This document shows positions 1 through 12,892 of a stretch of 64,000 nt of DNA, piece by piece. How positions within the stretch are numbered: position 1 is the stretch's first letter; the number at the start of each line of letters is the position of its first letter. The notes below the pieces were generated by a model. The model had not been told where the DNA came from and did not search any database. It worked only from the letters and a program-made list of their open reading frames with translations. The position numbers and the translations under genes are program-made. Source of the stretch: Pseudo-nitzschia pungens (lineage: Eukaryota; Bacillariophyta; Bacillariophyceae; Bacillariales; Bacillariaceae); NCBI GenBank assembly GCA_037355855.1, contig CM074760.1, forward strand, positions 798,501 through 862,500, read 5' to 3'.

Positions 1-2326
1 GTGTCGAAGCCTTTCCACCTTCGTCTTCTTCACTTTCAGCCTCAGACGATTCGGTCTCCGTTTCCTCTCCAGAGGACGCGGCTGATTTTTTGGGTGCCGC
101 TTTGACGGGTTCCTTGACTTCCTCGTCTTCACCGTCCGAATAAATGCCGTTGTCGTCTTCGGCTGATTTCTTTTTCTTCTTGGGTTTGACTCCGGGTTTC
201 CTGTAGCGCTTCTTTTTCCCCTTGCCTTCGCTGGCCTCATCGAGAGGCAGACCCTGGATTCGGCACCAGAGACGGCGGAAAAAGACCTTGCGTCCTCCGT
301 GCTTGGGTTTGTCGAGGCGCTTGCCATCGGGACCCATTCTGGCTCGCTTCATGAGCTCAAGATTTTCTCGGATTTCCATCGGACAACGACGACAATTGCG
401 CACGTGATTCATGATTGTTTGAGACGTGGTTGTTTGCGAGAGAGATGCCTCGGAAGCCGGAAAATACCGACCACATCCCGCCTGGCCGACACAATGTTTG
501 CAAGCCAATCCGGGAAAGCCAACCTTTCGTCCTTTGTAGCAACCTACACGATCCGCTTCCATCAACACACAGGGACTCATTTGTTCCAAAGTTAGATACA
601 AATAGTCGGAGATAAGGTCTTGGTCCTCAGGGAAGACCAATGGTCTGTCGTCGACGGGAGGAGGTGGTTCTTGCTCCTCTTCTTCCGGTGGAGGTGGAGT
701 AGGTTCCGCCTTCTTTTGGGCCTCCTTCTTTTTCCGTCCTTCCTTGGAATTGACGGACGGTCCAGTCAAGGGGGGGAGTGGACCCAGAGGATCCCGCCCA
801 AAATGAATCCCATGCCGAGTATCGACCAGACCCAACCGCTTGGCAGAGTCAATCCAGTACTGCTTCCGGCCCCCACGGCTCGAACTGGATACTTTCAGGG
901 ATTCGATCTTGGAACGAATCTCCGGTGGCATGGCCTGGCAGCAATCGAGATGCAAACGAAGCATCTGCTGGACGCTGTTGTAAATGCCACTAATGAGAGA
1001 AGGGTAACTCGTGGCCTGCTGTCCGCGTTCAGCGGGGTTTTCGTCTGCAAAAGTTAACGCAAACGCAGAAGATTTGTAAGTTTACGAGGGAAGGGATACG
1101 GAAATCAAATTGCAACCGACGGGTGATTTGTACCACCCATCAACGCAAGGACATAGTCGAACTTACGTTTACAATGCATACAACGAATTCCGACCTGTCC
1201 AAGGGCGATCGGTTTGTTTCGACCATGCATTGGAGCAGCAATATCTTCTTCCGTTGCACCGAATGCCTCCGCTGCAGGCATGATTATCGTTGTTGTTATT
1301 GTTGTTGTTGTTGCATTGATGGGAAACAACGAAAGGAAAGGAGACAATTTTAACAACAATGCGTTAGAAAGCCGCTGTAGTCCTTCCGTAGGTAAAAATA
1401 TAATAAAAAGAGCTCGAGTGGTTTTCGAGGATCGATTTTCATTTCTTGTTGCTTGCTCGTGACTTACCGAAATGAGCTCTGAGGTACACCTGCAATTCGG
1501 ACAACCAGTACTTGTCGTCGTCCAATCCCAATGGAACGCATCCGGAATACCACTTCTCGATCTTGAGGTCGTCTAGCTCGACCGTTTCGTGCGGCTCTTT
1601 CTTTTTCTTCTTTTTTGTAGACGTGCTGCGGGGTGACGTCAAGCTCGAGGTGGTGGTCATGGGCGTGCTCGGTATCGCCATCGGCCCGATTCCGGAGAGA
1701 GAAGACGGGGAGGATTTCGGTGCCGATCCCATTTCCGACAAGCTAGGAGATGCTTGCAGATGCGTTTGCAGTGGAGTGTTCTCCATCGAAGGCACAGAGG
1801 TCCCGGCGGGAGAGGTTACCGACGAACTAGTCGATGGCGGAGGTTTTCCTTGCGGCGACGCCGCCGCCAGTAGCTGCTGGTGAGCGGTCGCCTGTTGGTG
1901 CTGCCCATAGGCAGCTGCGGCGCGCTGTTCGATGTTGGCCATGGCCATCTGCTGAGAGTAGATATCGGACGCCGTGGGTGCGTGATGACCGTGTCCATAG
2001 CCGTAATGACCAGCGCCTCCCCGGGGAGCGTATCCGTAAGCCGCAGCGGCTGCGGCGTGGGCGTGTTGTTGCTGCTGTCGAGCGTACATGCTGGCCGAGT
2101 CCATTCCAAAGGCCGCTGCTTGTTGTCCCAATCCTCCGTATGCGGCTCTCTGGTGGGCGGCTACGGCAGCCGCACCGTAGTACGCACTCGCACCGTTTCC
2201 TTCTGCGGCCATGATGTTCATGTAATCGGCCATGCTCTTGCTTTGGTGACGGCGCAGTTCTTCTTGGATCCGACGCTCGACATCGTTGTCCAAGTGATCA
2301 GGGATTTTCCCACCCGGGAAAGACAT
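1..2326 (-). CDS. Diatom-type Cys-module protein, cut by the left edge
   Basis: Three exons on the minus strand: 2326-1468, 1271-1167 and 1044 to beyond base 1. Both introns have GT..AG ends and the reading phase is kept across them. The N-terminal ~220 residues are rich in Ala, Gln, His and Ser. Next comes a conserved-looking segment (KIEKWYSGCVPLG...WLSELQVYLRAHF), then a first Cys module split by intron 2 (GIRCMHC, ...YPSLISGIY..., HLDCC) that ends with YWIDSAKRLGL. Further on lies a second module (GLACKHC, GRYFP, HVRNCRRCP), then a Lys-rich and acidic tail still open at the window edge. The two modules share a C-x2-C...H-x3-C layout that suggests zinc binding. The first module closely resembles one in the large protein at 27.8-34.7 kb. 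I know this type only from unnamed diatom proteins. A nuclear role is a guess from the basic and low-complexity content. The start is the only upstream ATG, at 2326. Confidence 0.75.
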
Positions 2327-4673
2327 GCTTGTGTTCGGATAGGTCCGTTAGTTGAAACTAACTAATTGGTTTAATGACCCTCCTGAAAAGTAGCAAAGAG
2401 ATGTTAATGTAAATATTTGTTGGGGTGAGAAAGAGATTTGTGAAAGAATGATCAGTCAGCTCGGAGTTGCGTAGAACTTTTACGTAGAATCCAGTACTGA
2501 AAACAAATATATCCCACAATTATGTGTTTTTTCTGTCAGATATCGTTTTTGATGCGAACAGAGCAGACGCAACACAAAACGGTGATCAATGCGATGAACT
2601 TGTGACATCGGACAAGGTGGTCGAGATATCCCAATCTAAGAGTGAATAGATGAATACTTACAATGTGACTTCGAAAAATAATCGGTTGTTAATGAACACC
2701 GCAAAATGTAAGTTCCTTTGAGTTGAGGAAGAGAACGAACATAAGACCTGTCTGTCGGATATTTTGAAACTTCCTGGAATAGGATCAGTCCCTCAACGTG
2801 TTTGTGTAAATTGCGCTCACAATGTGAGCAAAAAAAAGCATGAAGTGAAACACGCCTTTTGCGCGAAGAAAGCCAGCCGAACCCTCTACGGCAACATTGT
2901 GAGGAGAAGATGAACATAACATGGAATCGATCGCACGACGGAAGGAACAAGAGAAAAAAGGCGCAAAAGAAGATGACCGCAGCAAAAACTGACATTGATT
3001 TCTGAAATTTTAGGCTTAAAACAAACTTCAGCAAGCTTGGTCGCGAACTTCCGTTCCGGCGCGAAAACCCATAGTGACTTTGTTTATGAACCTATGGACG
3101 CATTGCAATTACACCTATTTAGACTTCGTGGTTGCCGTAATCTGCTACTAGAAATTAATATGGAATACAAGCAGAGGAATCACGAATAATACGTGTAATC
3201 TTACTTGCTAAGAACAAAAAATGATTTTGATTTTGTCACTTTTTTTCATCGTGAAGATACGAAGAGAGAAAGACATGCGCCGGAATTTTGAATACGTACG
3301 TACTAGCACGTGTAGCTCGATTGTTGAAAATAAGCTAGTACTGGTATGACGTAACCTTAAGGCTACTACTCTAGCACTAGTAGTAGTACTACTACTAATC
3401 AAGAAACGCATTTCAACAACTCTGAATCAAATAATAATGAAAAAAGAATAACAAAAGTAGTAATACGGCAGATCATAGAAAGCCGAATCAGAGTTTAGGA
3501 CTGTGTTGTGATTTGTGATGGCAACACTGCTGTGCAAACTTGAAAATTTGGAATCAATCCGTCAAGTATTGTTCCAGAGCAATTCAAAACAATCGGAGAC
3601 GGCAACCAATTTCGTAGTAAGCAAGGAGTGCTGCATGATTCATTGCCTTTGGACGTGTCTCCGACAGCCCAAAAAGAGTAACAAGCCAAGAGAGAGAACT
3701 TTGTGTATTAAAACTTTACGGAGGAAAGATATGAGACTTGTTGACGTGACTCACAATCATTCAATGGTGCTCTTGTGCATCGATAGTAGAGCAACAGAGC
3801 TCCTGATGTATACCATTCTAGTAGTACCGGCACTTTTGGGAAATGATAATGATAATCTCATTCATAGTGAACTTTTAGAAACTAATTCAATAAAAACTCT
3901 TATACACTTTACGTTCACTTGTTTGCCGACACCATCTACATAGTAGTAAACAATGTCTCCTCCACACAGCATGATCAGATAAGAATCTGATTGGGGCAAT
4001 GGCAATCAGAGAAAGTGCTAAAGATATTTGAGGCTAGCCTTCATTTATCAACAACTATTTCTCGGAAAATTAGGGATTAGTCCCTCCTCCTCTACTACCT
4101 GCGCGGTATTCAAAATGTGTGGCGGAAACACAGACATCTTTTTGCACGTTGGGGGGGAGCGAAGAATAAAACGATGATGCAAGTGAAGGCAAAAAGACAA
4201 GGTATTTCTTTTCGCACCGGCATTGGTATTGAATTCGTCACAGTGCTTCTCTACTAGATGACTTGGCTTTCCACAGATAATCGGTAAGAGTGAACTCCAG
4301 GAGAGTGAATTGCTCGTCCGTTCAGGATACCGGTGGGAGAAATTTGCAAATTTTGCTCCACCAAAAACAGGAGGGGAAGCGAATATTATTTGATACAAGA
4401 GGGCATTGCATAAATGCTTCATACTTTTTTTATATTGATGGGCACGATTTTAGTTTCACAATAGTAAAGTTCCTCTTCAGGAGAAATCATGATCCTGTTA
4501 TTCGATGACATTAACAACCAAACAATAATGGCGACACCCATTGTTGAAAATGCCTAGCTAATCCAGTACGTGTAGTTAAAAAATCTTGTCACGAAGAGAG
4601 AACTATGGATTACATTTTTTTATTCTAAATGTACTCTCACCAAAATATTTTCCAAGGTTGCAATCACCCCGTT
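2327..4673. other. Intergenic region, no gene seen
   Basis: AT-rich spacer between two minus-strand genes. Open frames are short and show no family features. A tract of CTAGTAGTAGTACTACTACT type lies near 3375-3400. Nothing else stands out. Confidence 0.6.
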
Positions 4674-7600
4674 CTATATGACGTTCCTCGACCGTCTACT
4701 AGTCCGTCGGCCAAACTGCTTATTCGGGTCGACTGAAGTGAGAGGCTTTGGTTCAATGTCATCTTCCGACTCTACCCCTGACTCTTCAGCAGACTCTTCA
4801 GCAGACTCTTCATCAGAGTCCTTGTCACTCTCAAGAATGAGCTCCTCCTCAATGGCTTTTGAAATTCGTCTGCCCATTCTCTTCGATGCGCGAGCCTTTG
4901 CTTTTGCTGCCTTTTCCCCTGCTATTTTGTTCTCCATCCCTACCTCAGCTTGCTCATTGATCTTGCTTTCGAATTCGTCTAATCCCTGTTTCAATTCGGG
5001 TTTGGCTGATTTCTTTGCCTTCGATAAGATGGAGGCAAAATTTCGTTTGACATCTTCGTCATGAAGTGCATCCTTGTAGAGCTTGAAGTTGTCAACAAGA
5101 AACTTGATTGAGCGTTCATTCACTTTCAGTTGAGCCATGCAGTACGAAATGTCGGCCTTTTGAGATATATTTTGGCATTTGGGAAATCTCTGGCACAATT
5201 TTTCGATTAGCATCTCGTTTTGCTTATCCTTCTTGATATATCCCAACAAGAACGAAAGAATACTTCGAAAATCATCCTTGCCCAATTGAATCAAGCTGAG
5301 CTGACTTATAATATCAGGAAGCAAATTGTATACCGGATTGTTGCTTCGTTTACTCAGCTCGTGAAAAAGTAATCTCGCAGTATCCCGGATACGCTGGTCG
5401 GGATCACGTAGACAAAGTGCAATTTCGCAAACCTGTCCCTTCACCTTGATCATATCATTTAAAATAAGGTGGGTCAAAACCATCAATGTGTGTCTTCGCA
5501 CCTTTGTGGAATCGTCGCGAAGACATGAGTAAATCCTATGTGTGTAAGGTTCAACTTCGTTCGGGAAACGGAAGGCCAAGTCTCCAAGAGCAATAACGGT
5601 ATTTGCACGAAGAGTTAGATCGTCCTTTGGCGCATTGGCGAGGGCCATGAAAATGACTGGCAGATGTTCTTCGCAGAAAGAGCTCGAGACGCACATGAAC
5701 TTGCATAACGCCAGAGTGGAAGTCTGTCTTAGAATCTCTGAATCAAATTTGTTTCCTTCGTTTGCAACAACACGAACCAAAAGTGGTCCGAAGACGCTGA
5801 GAAGACCTCTCCCCACTATTTCCTTTTCAGCAATCTCTGCCACTTGTCTTTCATTTTCTGCTTCCAATTCAGCTTCCATTCCTAGTTCAGCCTCGATATC
5901 TTCGTCGGAATCGTTTTTCTGTGACGCACTCTGGTGCTTCATCTTGTCAGCTTCTTCCTGCTTTTTCAAGGATCTTTTCGCATTAGCTCGTCGAACCGCT
6001 CCGGACAGTGCTTCTGTGTACACTAGCAATTTCATGGCAATGTGACCAAGAACATGAAAAAACCTTGCTAGACGAAGCGGATGGCATTCTTCGGAGGAGC
6101 CCCCGAGAGTTTGGTTGTGCATTTCGCGGATAATGTCAGCACAGCAGACTTCGGGTTCGGGAGATATGACAAATAACGCCCCAATCACTTGCTCAGCCGC
6201 TGAAAACCATTGTAGCGTGTCTCTTTCAATATCGTCGATACACCAATCTCCACGGGCAATTGTGCAAAGCTGTTCTATAATGTATTCCAACACCAAATAC
6301 TTTGCGCACGATGTATCAACTTGAGCGCGTTCAACTCGCTGCAAAGCTAGCGCACCGGAGTAAGCCATCTTCCAATCTCGATGCTCTTCAGTGTAATCCC
6401 CGAGGGCGTGGTCAGAAATGATCTTGAGTCTAGATTTGCTGTCCACGATGCCCCTGTCAGCATTGGCGGCCATAGCAAGTATATGTAAGGCTGATGCTCT
6501 GGTTTTACTGTCTTTTGCTGTTGTGGTAGTCGACCAAAGACCGGAGAAGACCTCTGCAGGAATTCTGTCATTCTTTACGAGACATCCAATAGCCTCTTCG
6601 ATTGATGCGAGTTCACTAGCAGTTGCATCCTCCATCAAAACTAACAAGTTCATAGCAATCTGATTGCTCGGTAGAAAATCTTCACCATTCGTACCGGGCT
6701 GGGAAATGAAAACGTCAACGAAAGCTTTGAGCACTTCATCCTTGATATTCTGCTCTGTCGACCACATTAATGTTAATGCTTGTTTCATCCCCGTGACTGC
6801 ACACGGAAGATTAAAATGTCGGGCCTTCACAAAGAATCGTAGTGCTTCGGTGACATCACTACCATTAGAAGATAAGAGCATTCCATGAAGGTTGGAACTT
6901 GCATCCTCAAATTGATCGATGAAGTCTAATGCAGACTGTGCAAATTTCAATGCTTGTACCTTCGACCGAAATTCGTTGTCTTTGGAATCGAGTTGATCTA
7001 CACCGTCCATAGCGTTCGCTTCCGCAATTGCAGCAGCTAGAGTAGCCTGTTCTAACTGTAAAATTGAATCTTCCGATTCTTCGTTCGATTTGGCTTCAGC
7101 AAGGCGTTCTTCGTGAGCCTCCCTGATACTCTCAGGCAAATTCTCCTTTACAAAGGCGTACATTTCGACGAGTTTGTTCCTGTAAGGCTTGGGGTCCAAG
7201 TCCCCCATGTATGGATTATTTTCCAACAGAGTTGTCAACAGCTAAAAAATGAAACGAAAAATTAAATATTGGTCAGTTTTCGTTGCCAGCTACGAAGTTT
7301 TCAAAAATGACCTCTAAGGGGACTCAAATGGATATCGTACCTGTAACGACTGCTTTCGAACTATGACAGTTTTGTCCTGCAGTCTGTCAATCGCCATTCT
7401 GGTAACTGGAAGAATCCGTTCTACAGGAATACTTCCAGAATCAGCGAGACGGATCCATGATTTTAGAACAGCCGATCGCGTATACGAGCTTACATCAAGC
7501 GAACGCTCCTGAAGGATATCCAACAATGCGGCGCTAGATTTCTGCAGATTTCCAGGAGATGCCTCGCATTCGATGTCGACAATTAAACTTCCTGAGTCAT

Positions 7601-9015
7601 TAGGTTTCAGGACTTTCCCGATGTATTCAATGATATGTCCCAACGCTGTCAAGATGGCAGATCTCAAGTAATATGGTTCTGTTTCTAAATGTTGGAGCAA
7701 GTGCGATAAGTTTGCGAGAACAAGCTGTGGTCGACATAGAGCAAGCTCGTATACAAATGGAGCGACAAATTTAATTCCACTGGCCTTGTTTGCCGAGTCG
7801 CTTCCAATGATGCCACTTGTATCTAGTCTCCCAACTTCACGGATCAACTCCATACCCAACCGGTTTGTCGACACAAGAGTACAAAGCTCGGCACACAATG
7901 GTGCGATGTGTTCAAAAGAGTGCATAAGATCCATTAGTGCCGCGATGATTGTTCCCAGAAGGCTATCGCAGGAATCTACGGTTGCAGCAATCATGGCCAG
8001 AGCAATATCTCCAGAAGCTGCTTTGCGAGCAACCACGCCAGATGCACTCTCCAACATTTGATACGCAATACGACAGGGCAAAACCACAATAGATTCATCT
8101 GCAACTCCACGTTTCCACAATGTGAAGCGATTTTCTCCCATGCTCCTCACCGCAGTCAACATCGCGTCGGCACAAGCTGCTCTCATTTTGATTGTGTCCT
8201 CTCCATCTAGAGAAGAGTCTGGAGAAGTTTTTCCAGTTTTCTTGGCCCCGGTCCGAGATGATAATTTTTTATTCCCGGTTCCCCCGATCCTTGCTTCGGA
8301 TTCCATGAAAAACATAATGGAAAACAACATGTACAAATGACAAGCAAAAGCATCACGGAATTCTTGACTAACGACGTTATTTTGTCGTCCTGTTTTCGCT
8401 GAAGACTGCTGAGTTGCATCGACCTCATCATTTTGCGTCGACTCTTCGTTACTGTCATCATCTTCCCGATCACTCTCCAGAAGTGAAGAGAGAATCTTCA
8501 CAGATTGGCACAAAGCTTGGATCAACTTCCATCGAGTGCCTGGAGCAAGAGACGTCGATTTGCTAACACATTTATTTAGAACAAAAAAGACGAAAGATGG
8601 GATAAACACCTGATCAGCTCGGCATTACATCCAGGTCGAAGAGAATTTCACACATTGGCTCCGACTTTAATCAGAAGATTAAATTTTTGAGTCAGAAACA
8701 GTGTAAATCCAAAACGTACCGGACCAGTGTGTACAAAGCTTGGATTCTGTCTCCGTCCATCCATGGGTCGTATATTTCGTGCACACTTGGATCGCTCAAA
8801 GGTTGTCTTTGAAATAAATACAGGCCATCATTAATTAAAGTCTGATTACCTTGTTCGATCGATGTAACGAGCTGGCCAAAAGAATCGGCACGAGCGGCTT
8901 CATTGTCGTCATCAAAATTGGTTGGGTACGGCAGGAGGTTGTAAGGCTCTCGCTCCAAGTCTTGGAGAGAAGCCGGTATCGGGAACCTCGTTTCTTCTGG
9001 CATTATCCTTCTCAT
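4674..9015 (-). CDS. NCAPD2: Condensin complex subunit 1 (CAP-D2/Cnd1 family)
   Basis: Three exons: 9015-8720, 8609-7341 and 7241-4674, giving about 1377 residues, in the usual range for the family. CAP-D2 is the HEAT-repeat regulatory subunit of condensin I, which compacts chromosomes at mitosis. The clearest family match is in exon 3: NTVIALGDLAFRFPNEVEPY, then CLRDDSTKVRRHTLMVLTHL and RDPDQRIRDTARLLFHELS. These are the HEAT repeats of the Cnd1 core. Acidic stretches lie in exon 2 (DREDDDSNEES) and mid-exon 3. The C-terminus is acidic, then basic, with short tandem ESAE repeats (4780-4820) before RRTSRRSRNVI. All introns are GT..AG. The start ATG at 9015 opens a plausible N-terminus (MRRIMPEETRFPIP). 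The gene appears complete and intact. Assignment to condensin I rather than II rests on overall resemblance. Confidence 0.88.
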
Positions 9016-9727
9016 CTAGTATGTGATCCTTGCGTGTCGTTTCTTTCTCAATGGGTTTGGTGTTGTTTCACGACCATTGTCACTTTCTCTCGCTTTTCGT
9101 GCAATCAGGATTTGGAACATCAGATTATTATGTTTCAAAAAAATCATGGTCCCTGCCACCGACCCGGTGAATTTTAAAACTTTGAATATTGATTGATATA
9201 CAGAAATGTATAGAGCATTCGATCGATCGAATGAATCGAATATTTTTGGCTCGCGCAACTCTTCGACTGTCAACTCTGTTTTTCTGGGTTCTGCAGATGA
9301 GGAAAATTCTATGCAACAGTGATGAATCAATCAGCCAGCCAAAAGATGTGATGAGGCCCATCAACATACTTGTTCCCCATTGTAGAGATGGTGCAGTAGT
9401 CACAATACATTCCCTTCGTGAGGCCTTGCTCACTCGGACAGGAGCTGCTGCTGGTACTAGTACTAGTAGTACTAGTAGTACTACTAGTACTATAACATCA
9501 TTCAAGTTCTTCCTTTCCGTGATAGTAGGAGTGGAGCGGACGCAGAGTCATTTTCTTGTTTGAAGATTAGGCTAAAACGTTTTTTTACTTGGTGGGGGTC
9601 TCCTCAAATCATTAATTACTGCTGCCTATATTATTGTTTTTCAGATTTAGTGTTGTAGCATTATTATTGAGATGAAAAAATAATGATTACTAGTACTAGT
9701 ACTACTAGTACTTCGCACCACAATTGT
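9016..9727. other. Intergenic region before the first satellite array
   Basis: Upstream flank of the condensin gene. It holds ACTAGTAGTACTAGTAGT-type tracts at about 9457-9492 and 9690-9712. The open frames are low-complexity products of these tracts. No gene seen. Confidence 0.55.
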
Positions 9728-10505
9728 TGTACCTCTACTGCCATCCGATCCGCACCTCTTATCGTGTCAAATAATCTGCACCTCTATTGCAATCTGATCC
9801 GCACCTCTATTGCAATCCGATCCACACCTCTATCCCAAACCGATCCGCACCTCTATTGCAATCCAATCTGCACCTCTATCGTGTCAACCAATCCGCACCT
9901 CTATTGCAAACCGATCCGCACCTCTATCGCGTCATCCAATCCGCACCTCTATTGCAATCCAATCTGCACCTCTATCGCGTCATCCAATCCGCACCTCTAT
10001 TGCAATCCAATCTGCACCTCTATTGTGTTCCGATCCGCACCTCTATTGCAGATCAATCCGCACCTCTATCGCGTCATCCGATCCGCACCTCTATTGCAAA
10101 CTGATCCGCACCTCTATTGCAATCCAATCCGCACCTCTATTGTGTCAACCAATCTGCACCTCTATCGCGTCAACCGATCTGCAACTGTATTGCAAACCAA
10201 TCCGCACCTCTATTGCAATCTGATCCGCACCTATTGCAAACCAATCTGGACCTCTATTGCATCATCCGCACCTCTATTGCAATCTGATCCGCACCTATTG
10301 CAAACCAATCTGGACCTCTATTGCATCAACCAATCTGCACCTCTATCGCGTCAACCGATCCGCACGTATATTGCAAACCGATCCGCACCTCTATTGCGTC
10401 AACCGATCTGCACCTCTATCGCAAACCGATCCGCACCTCTATTGCAATCCGATTCGCACCTCTGTCGCAACCCGATCCGCACCTCTATTGCAAACCGATC
10501 CACAC
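9728..10505. repeat. Satellite array 1, about 23-bp unit
   Basis: About 30 direct copies of a unit built on GATCCGCACCTCTATTGCAA. Two main spacer variants alternate between copies, one ending TTGCAAACC or TTGCAATCC and the other TCGCGTCATCC or TCGCGTCAACC. Point variants (CCG/CTG, TTGC/TCGC) occur throughout. Long open frames cross the array in several frames only because the unit lacks stop codons. They are not genes. The same unit forms a larger array at 48.9-50.2 kb. Confidence 0.95.
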
Positions 10506-12571
10506 TCCCAGGCCTGCCTTCTTGAACCTGCTTGCTCCCTGGTGCTTCTTTTTAGTAAACCATTCCACCACAGCTACCATTCCACCACAGCTACTTTGAA
10601 CGATGCAATCAGCCAAGGGTGCCCAAAAGCTACTATGGAACTCAGACGAACGTTCAACTGGTTCAGACAAACAAGTCCGTAGACAAGCCCTTCTTGCTTT
10701 GGCCCACTGCATGTGCCAAAATTGATGTCAGGACGCACAGAGATCTCTCATCTCAAGACCATGATGGTTCAAAATGCCATCCGAGTTCAGCACTTGTGTA
10801 GATTGCAGATGTTGAGGTATTCTTGTCGTGTGAGGATCCTGCAAATACTTCCACTTCCTTTACTGAAAGTAGTAGGTCCTCAAGCCTTAGCAATCTGTGC
10901 GCGTCCAACGACCAAGTTCACGGATCGAGGATGGAGTGTAGGTGCTTCCATCAACACCATATACAGTGACGCTGCCTTCCTGCGAAATTTGTTAGCAAGA
11001 CGACCGAGTCGAGACGCTTAAAAAGAAGTTTCCCCCACACCTTCCGTTTTGATGTGGAGGGCGCGATCGAGATCACAAGTTCTGTGGTGCAGTCGATAGA
11101 AGCGGCGAGATTTGCGACAGACATCCCTTTAATGACACTATAGGACTCTCTTTCAGGGTAACACCAACGGCTTTTCTGTCAGCGGTCCCTTCCATGGGTT
11201 TGTTTTTGTCGTCCTACTAGTACCCCGAGTGTTTTTTTCCCGCTGCGTTGGCCTTTAAACTGTTGACGGACAACCGGCGAAAATGGAGGCGACTTGAACG
11301 CCTCCGTAACAGGGCATCTAGTATCAGTGGAGGTCCGTAACTGGGAACGCCGTAACATATAGCGTTCGGTTCGGTTCGATCTCACGAGTCTAATAACCGT
11401 AATCTGAGCACGCAACAATTGCGCCCGCACGCCTTCAGCGTTCGGTCCGCTTGGTTCTGCAATTGTCTTGTCTTGGTTCTTGTTGGCATTGCGAGCCACA
11501 GCTCCGTATGCGCGGGCTCGGCATTGATTGCGAAGCTCGTACAACATCCTCTGTGTCCCCGCGAGTCTTCAATGAATCACCTTGGAGCTTATTGCCGTTC
11601 CAGAACTTCGGATTGGTCGCAACTGTAACGGGCCGCTCGTCAGCCACACAGTTCCTCCGCATGCTAGGCATACATGCCTTAGTCTAGCGGTCACTCTGGC
11701 TGTACACATCTTTCATGCGCAGCGCTTTGCCAACTGCGGCCTGCGCTGCCAGTAATCATCGTGATCGTGACGACAGGAGTACTATTCCATTTCGTCCCCG
11801 CTGTCAGAATCGATGAATGGTTGGTCTGTCGGACACACTTAGATCTTGACAGTTCAGTTGCTTCGCACGACTCTGTTACACTCGTAACGCGGAGCGTTGC
11901 AACCCATGACGGGAGTTCCTTTACCTCTTCTGTCATAGCAGCTTCGCGATTGCTCGCAATGGATACCGCAGCGCCAGCTTCCGTCGTAGCCGCGGAGAGT
12001 CTGCTAGACTGCACGGTCCTTTGGTGTACTAGGCATCTGTCGCACGGACAAACGTCCGCTCTAGCTTGGACGCTGGTGCTTATTCGTAACGGGGCATGTC
12101 GTACTAGCGCAGGTTCGCGTTATCCAATCATCGTCATTATTGCGCAGCCAATCTTCATCGTCGAGGCAGATACTCCATTTGTGCCCGCTGTCAGACAGCG
12201 TTGAATGCTTGCAACTTGTCTCGCGACTGTTTGTAGTCTTGCGGTGGATGGTTCGTAGTCCAATTGCCTCTCACAACTCTGTTATACTCGTAACGGACGA
12301 TTGGTGAGCACGACATGAGTTCACTTTCTTCTGCTATATACAATGGAGCGCTTGCTGCTGTTCGGTCGATAGGAGCGCTTTTGTCCTTCGCAGCAGCTTC
12401 CTGCTCCAATCTTCGGAGAAATAATGATAATAGGACTGCTTACTTTCTCCGGTCTTCGGGCCGACTACAGTATTGCGACCTTCGCGAATACGGTTGCTCT
12501 TCTCGGATCCCTTTCCTCGTCGTCCTAGGGCACGTGCCGGCTTCAGGATCTAATCGTTCCTCCACTTGGTC
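10506..12571. other. Gene-poor region with degenerate repeats
   Basis: A direct repeat of ACCATTCCACCACAGCTAC lies near 10560-10590. Between about 10600 and 11020 two frames look mildly protein-like (10602-10724 and 10713-11021). They could be remains of a coding element but match nothing I recognise. From 11.2 to 12.5 kb the words CTCGTAACG and CCCCGCTGTCAGAA recur at irregular spacing, for example at 11800 and 12180. This suggests an old, diverged repeat related to the 68-bp array that follows. No gene is called. Confidence 0.45.
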
Positions 12572-12892
12572 GGAATAACTCCCTTTGCTGGCATTCCGAT
12601 CTGTCCCCGCTGTCTGAAATGGAATAACTCCCTTTGCTGGCATTCGTCGCGAAGATAGAAAGTCCGATCCGTCCCCGCTGTCTGAAATGGAATAACTCCC
12701 TTTGCTGGCATTCGTCGCGAAGATAGAAAGTCCGATCCGTCCCCGCTGTCTGAAATGGAATAACTCCCTTTGCTGGCATTCGTCGCAAAGATAGAAAGTC
12801 CGATCCGTCCCCGCTGTCTGAAATGAAATAACTCCCTTTGCTGGCATTCGTCGCAAAGATAGAAAGTCCGATCTGTCACCGCTGTCTGAAAC
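12572..12892. repeat. 68-bp tandem repeat, about 4.7 copies
   Basis: Copies start at 12572, 12621, 12689, 12757 and 12825. The spacing is exactly 68 bp except for the first copy, which is 49 bp and lacks an internal 19-bp block. Each copy begins GGAATAACTCCCTTTGCTGG and ends TCCCCGCTGTCTGAAAT. Copies differ by only a few bases, so the array is young or kept uniform. Confidence 0.93.

Noticed and set aside
9728..10505. Possible CRISPR array
   Set aside because: The sequences between repeat cores are a few recurring variants, not unique spacers. There is no cas context and the genome is eukaryotic.
9683..10525. Long open frames of Arg/Thr/Ser/Ile/Ala and Pro/His/Leu/Tyr/Cys repeats (also at 49.0-50.2 kb)
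   Set aside because: They are readings of the 23-bp satellite, open in several frames at once because the unit has no stops.
10602..11021. Possible mobile-element coding remnant
   Set aside because: Two short protein-like frames, but no reverse transcriptase, transposase or integrase motif and no flanking repeats that I can see.
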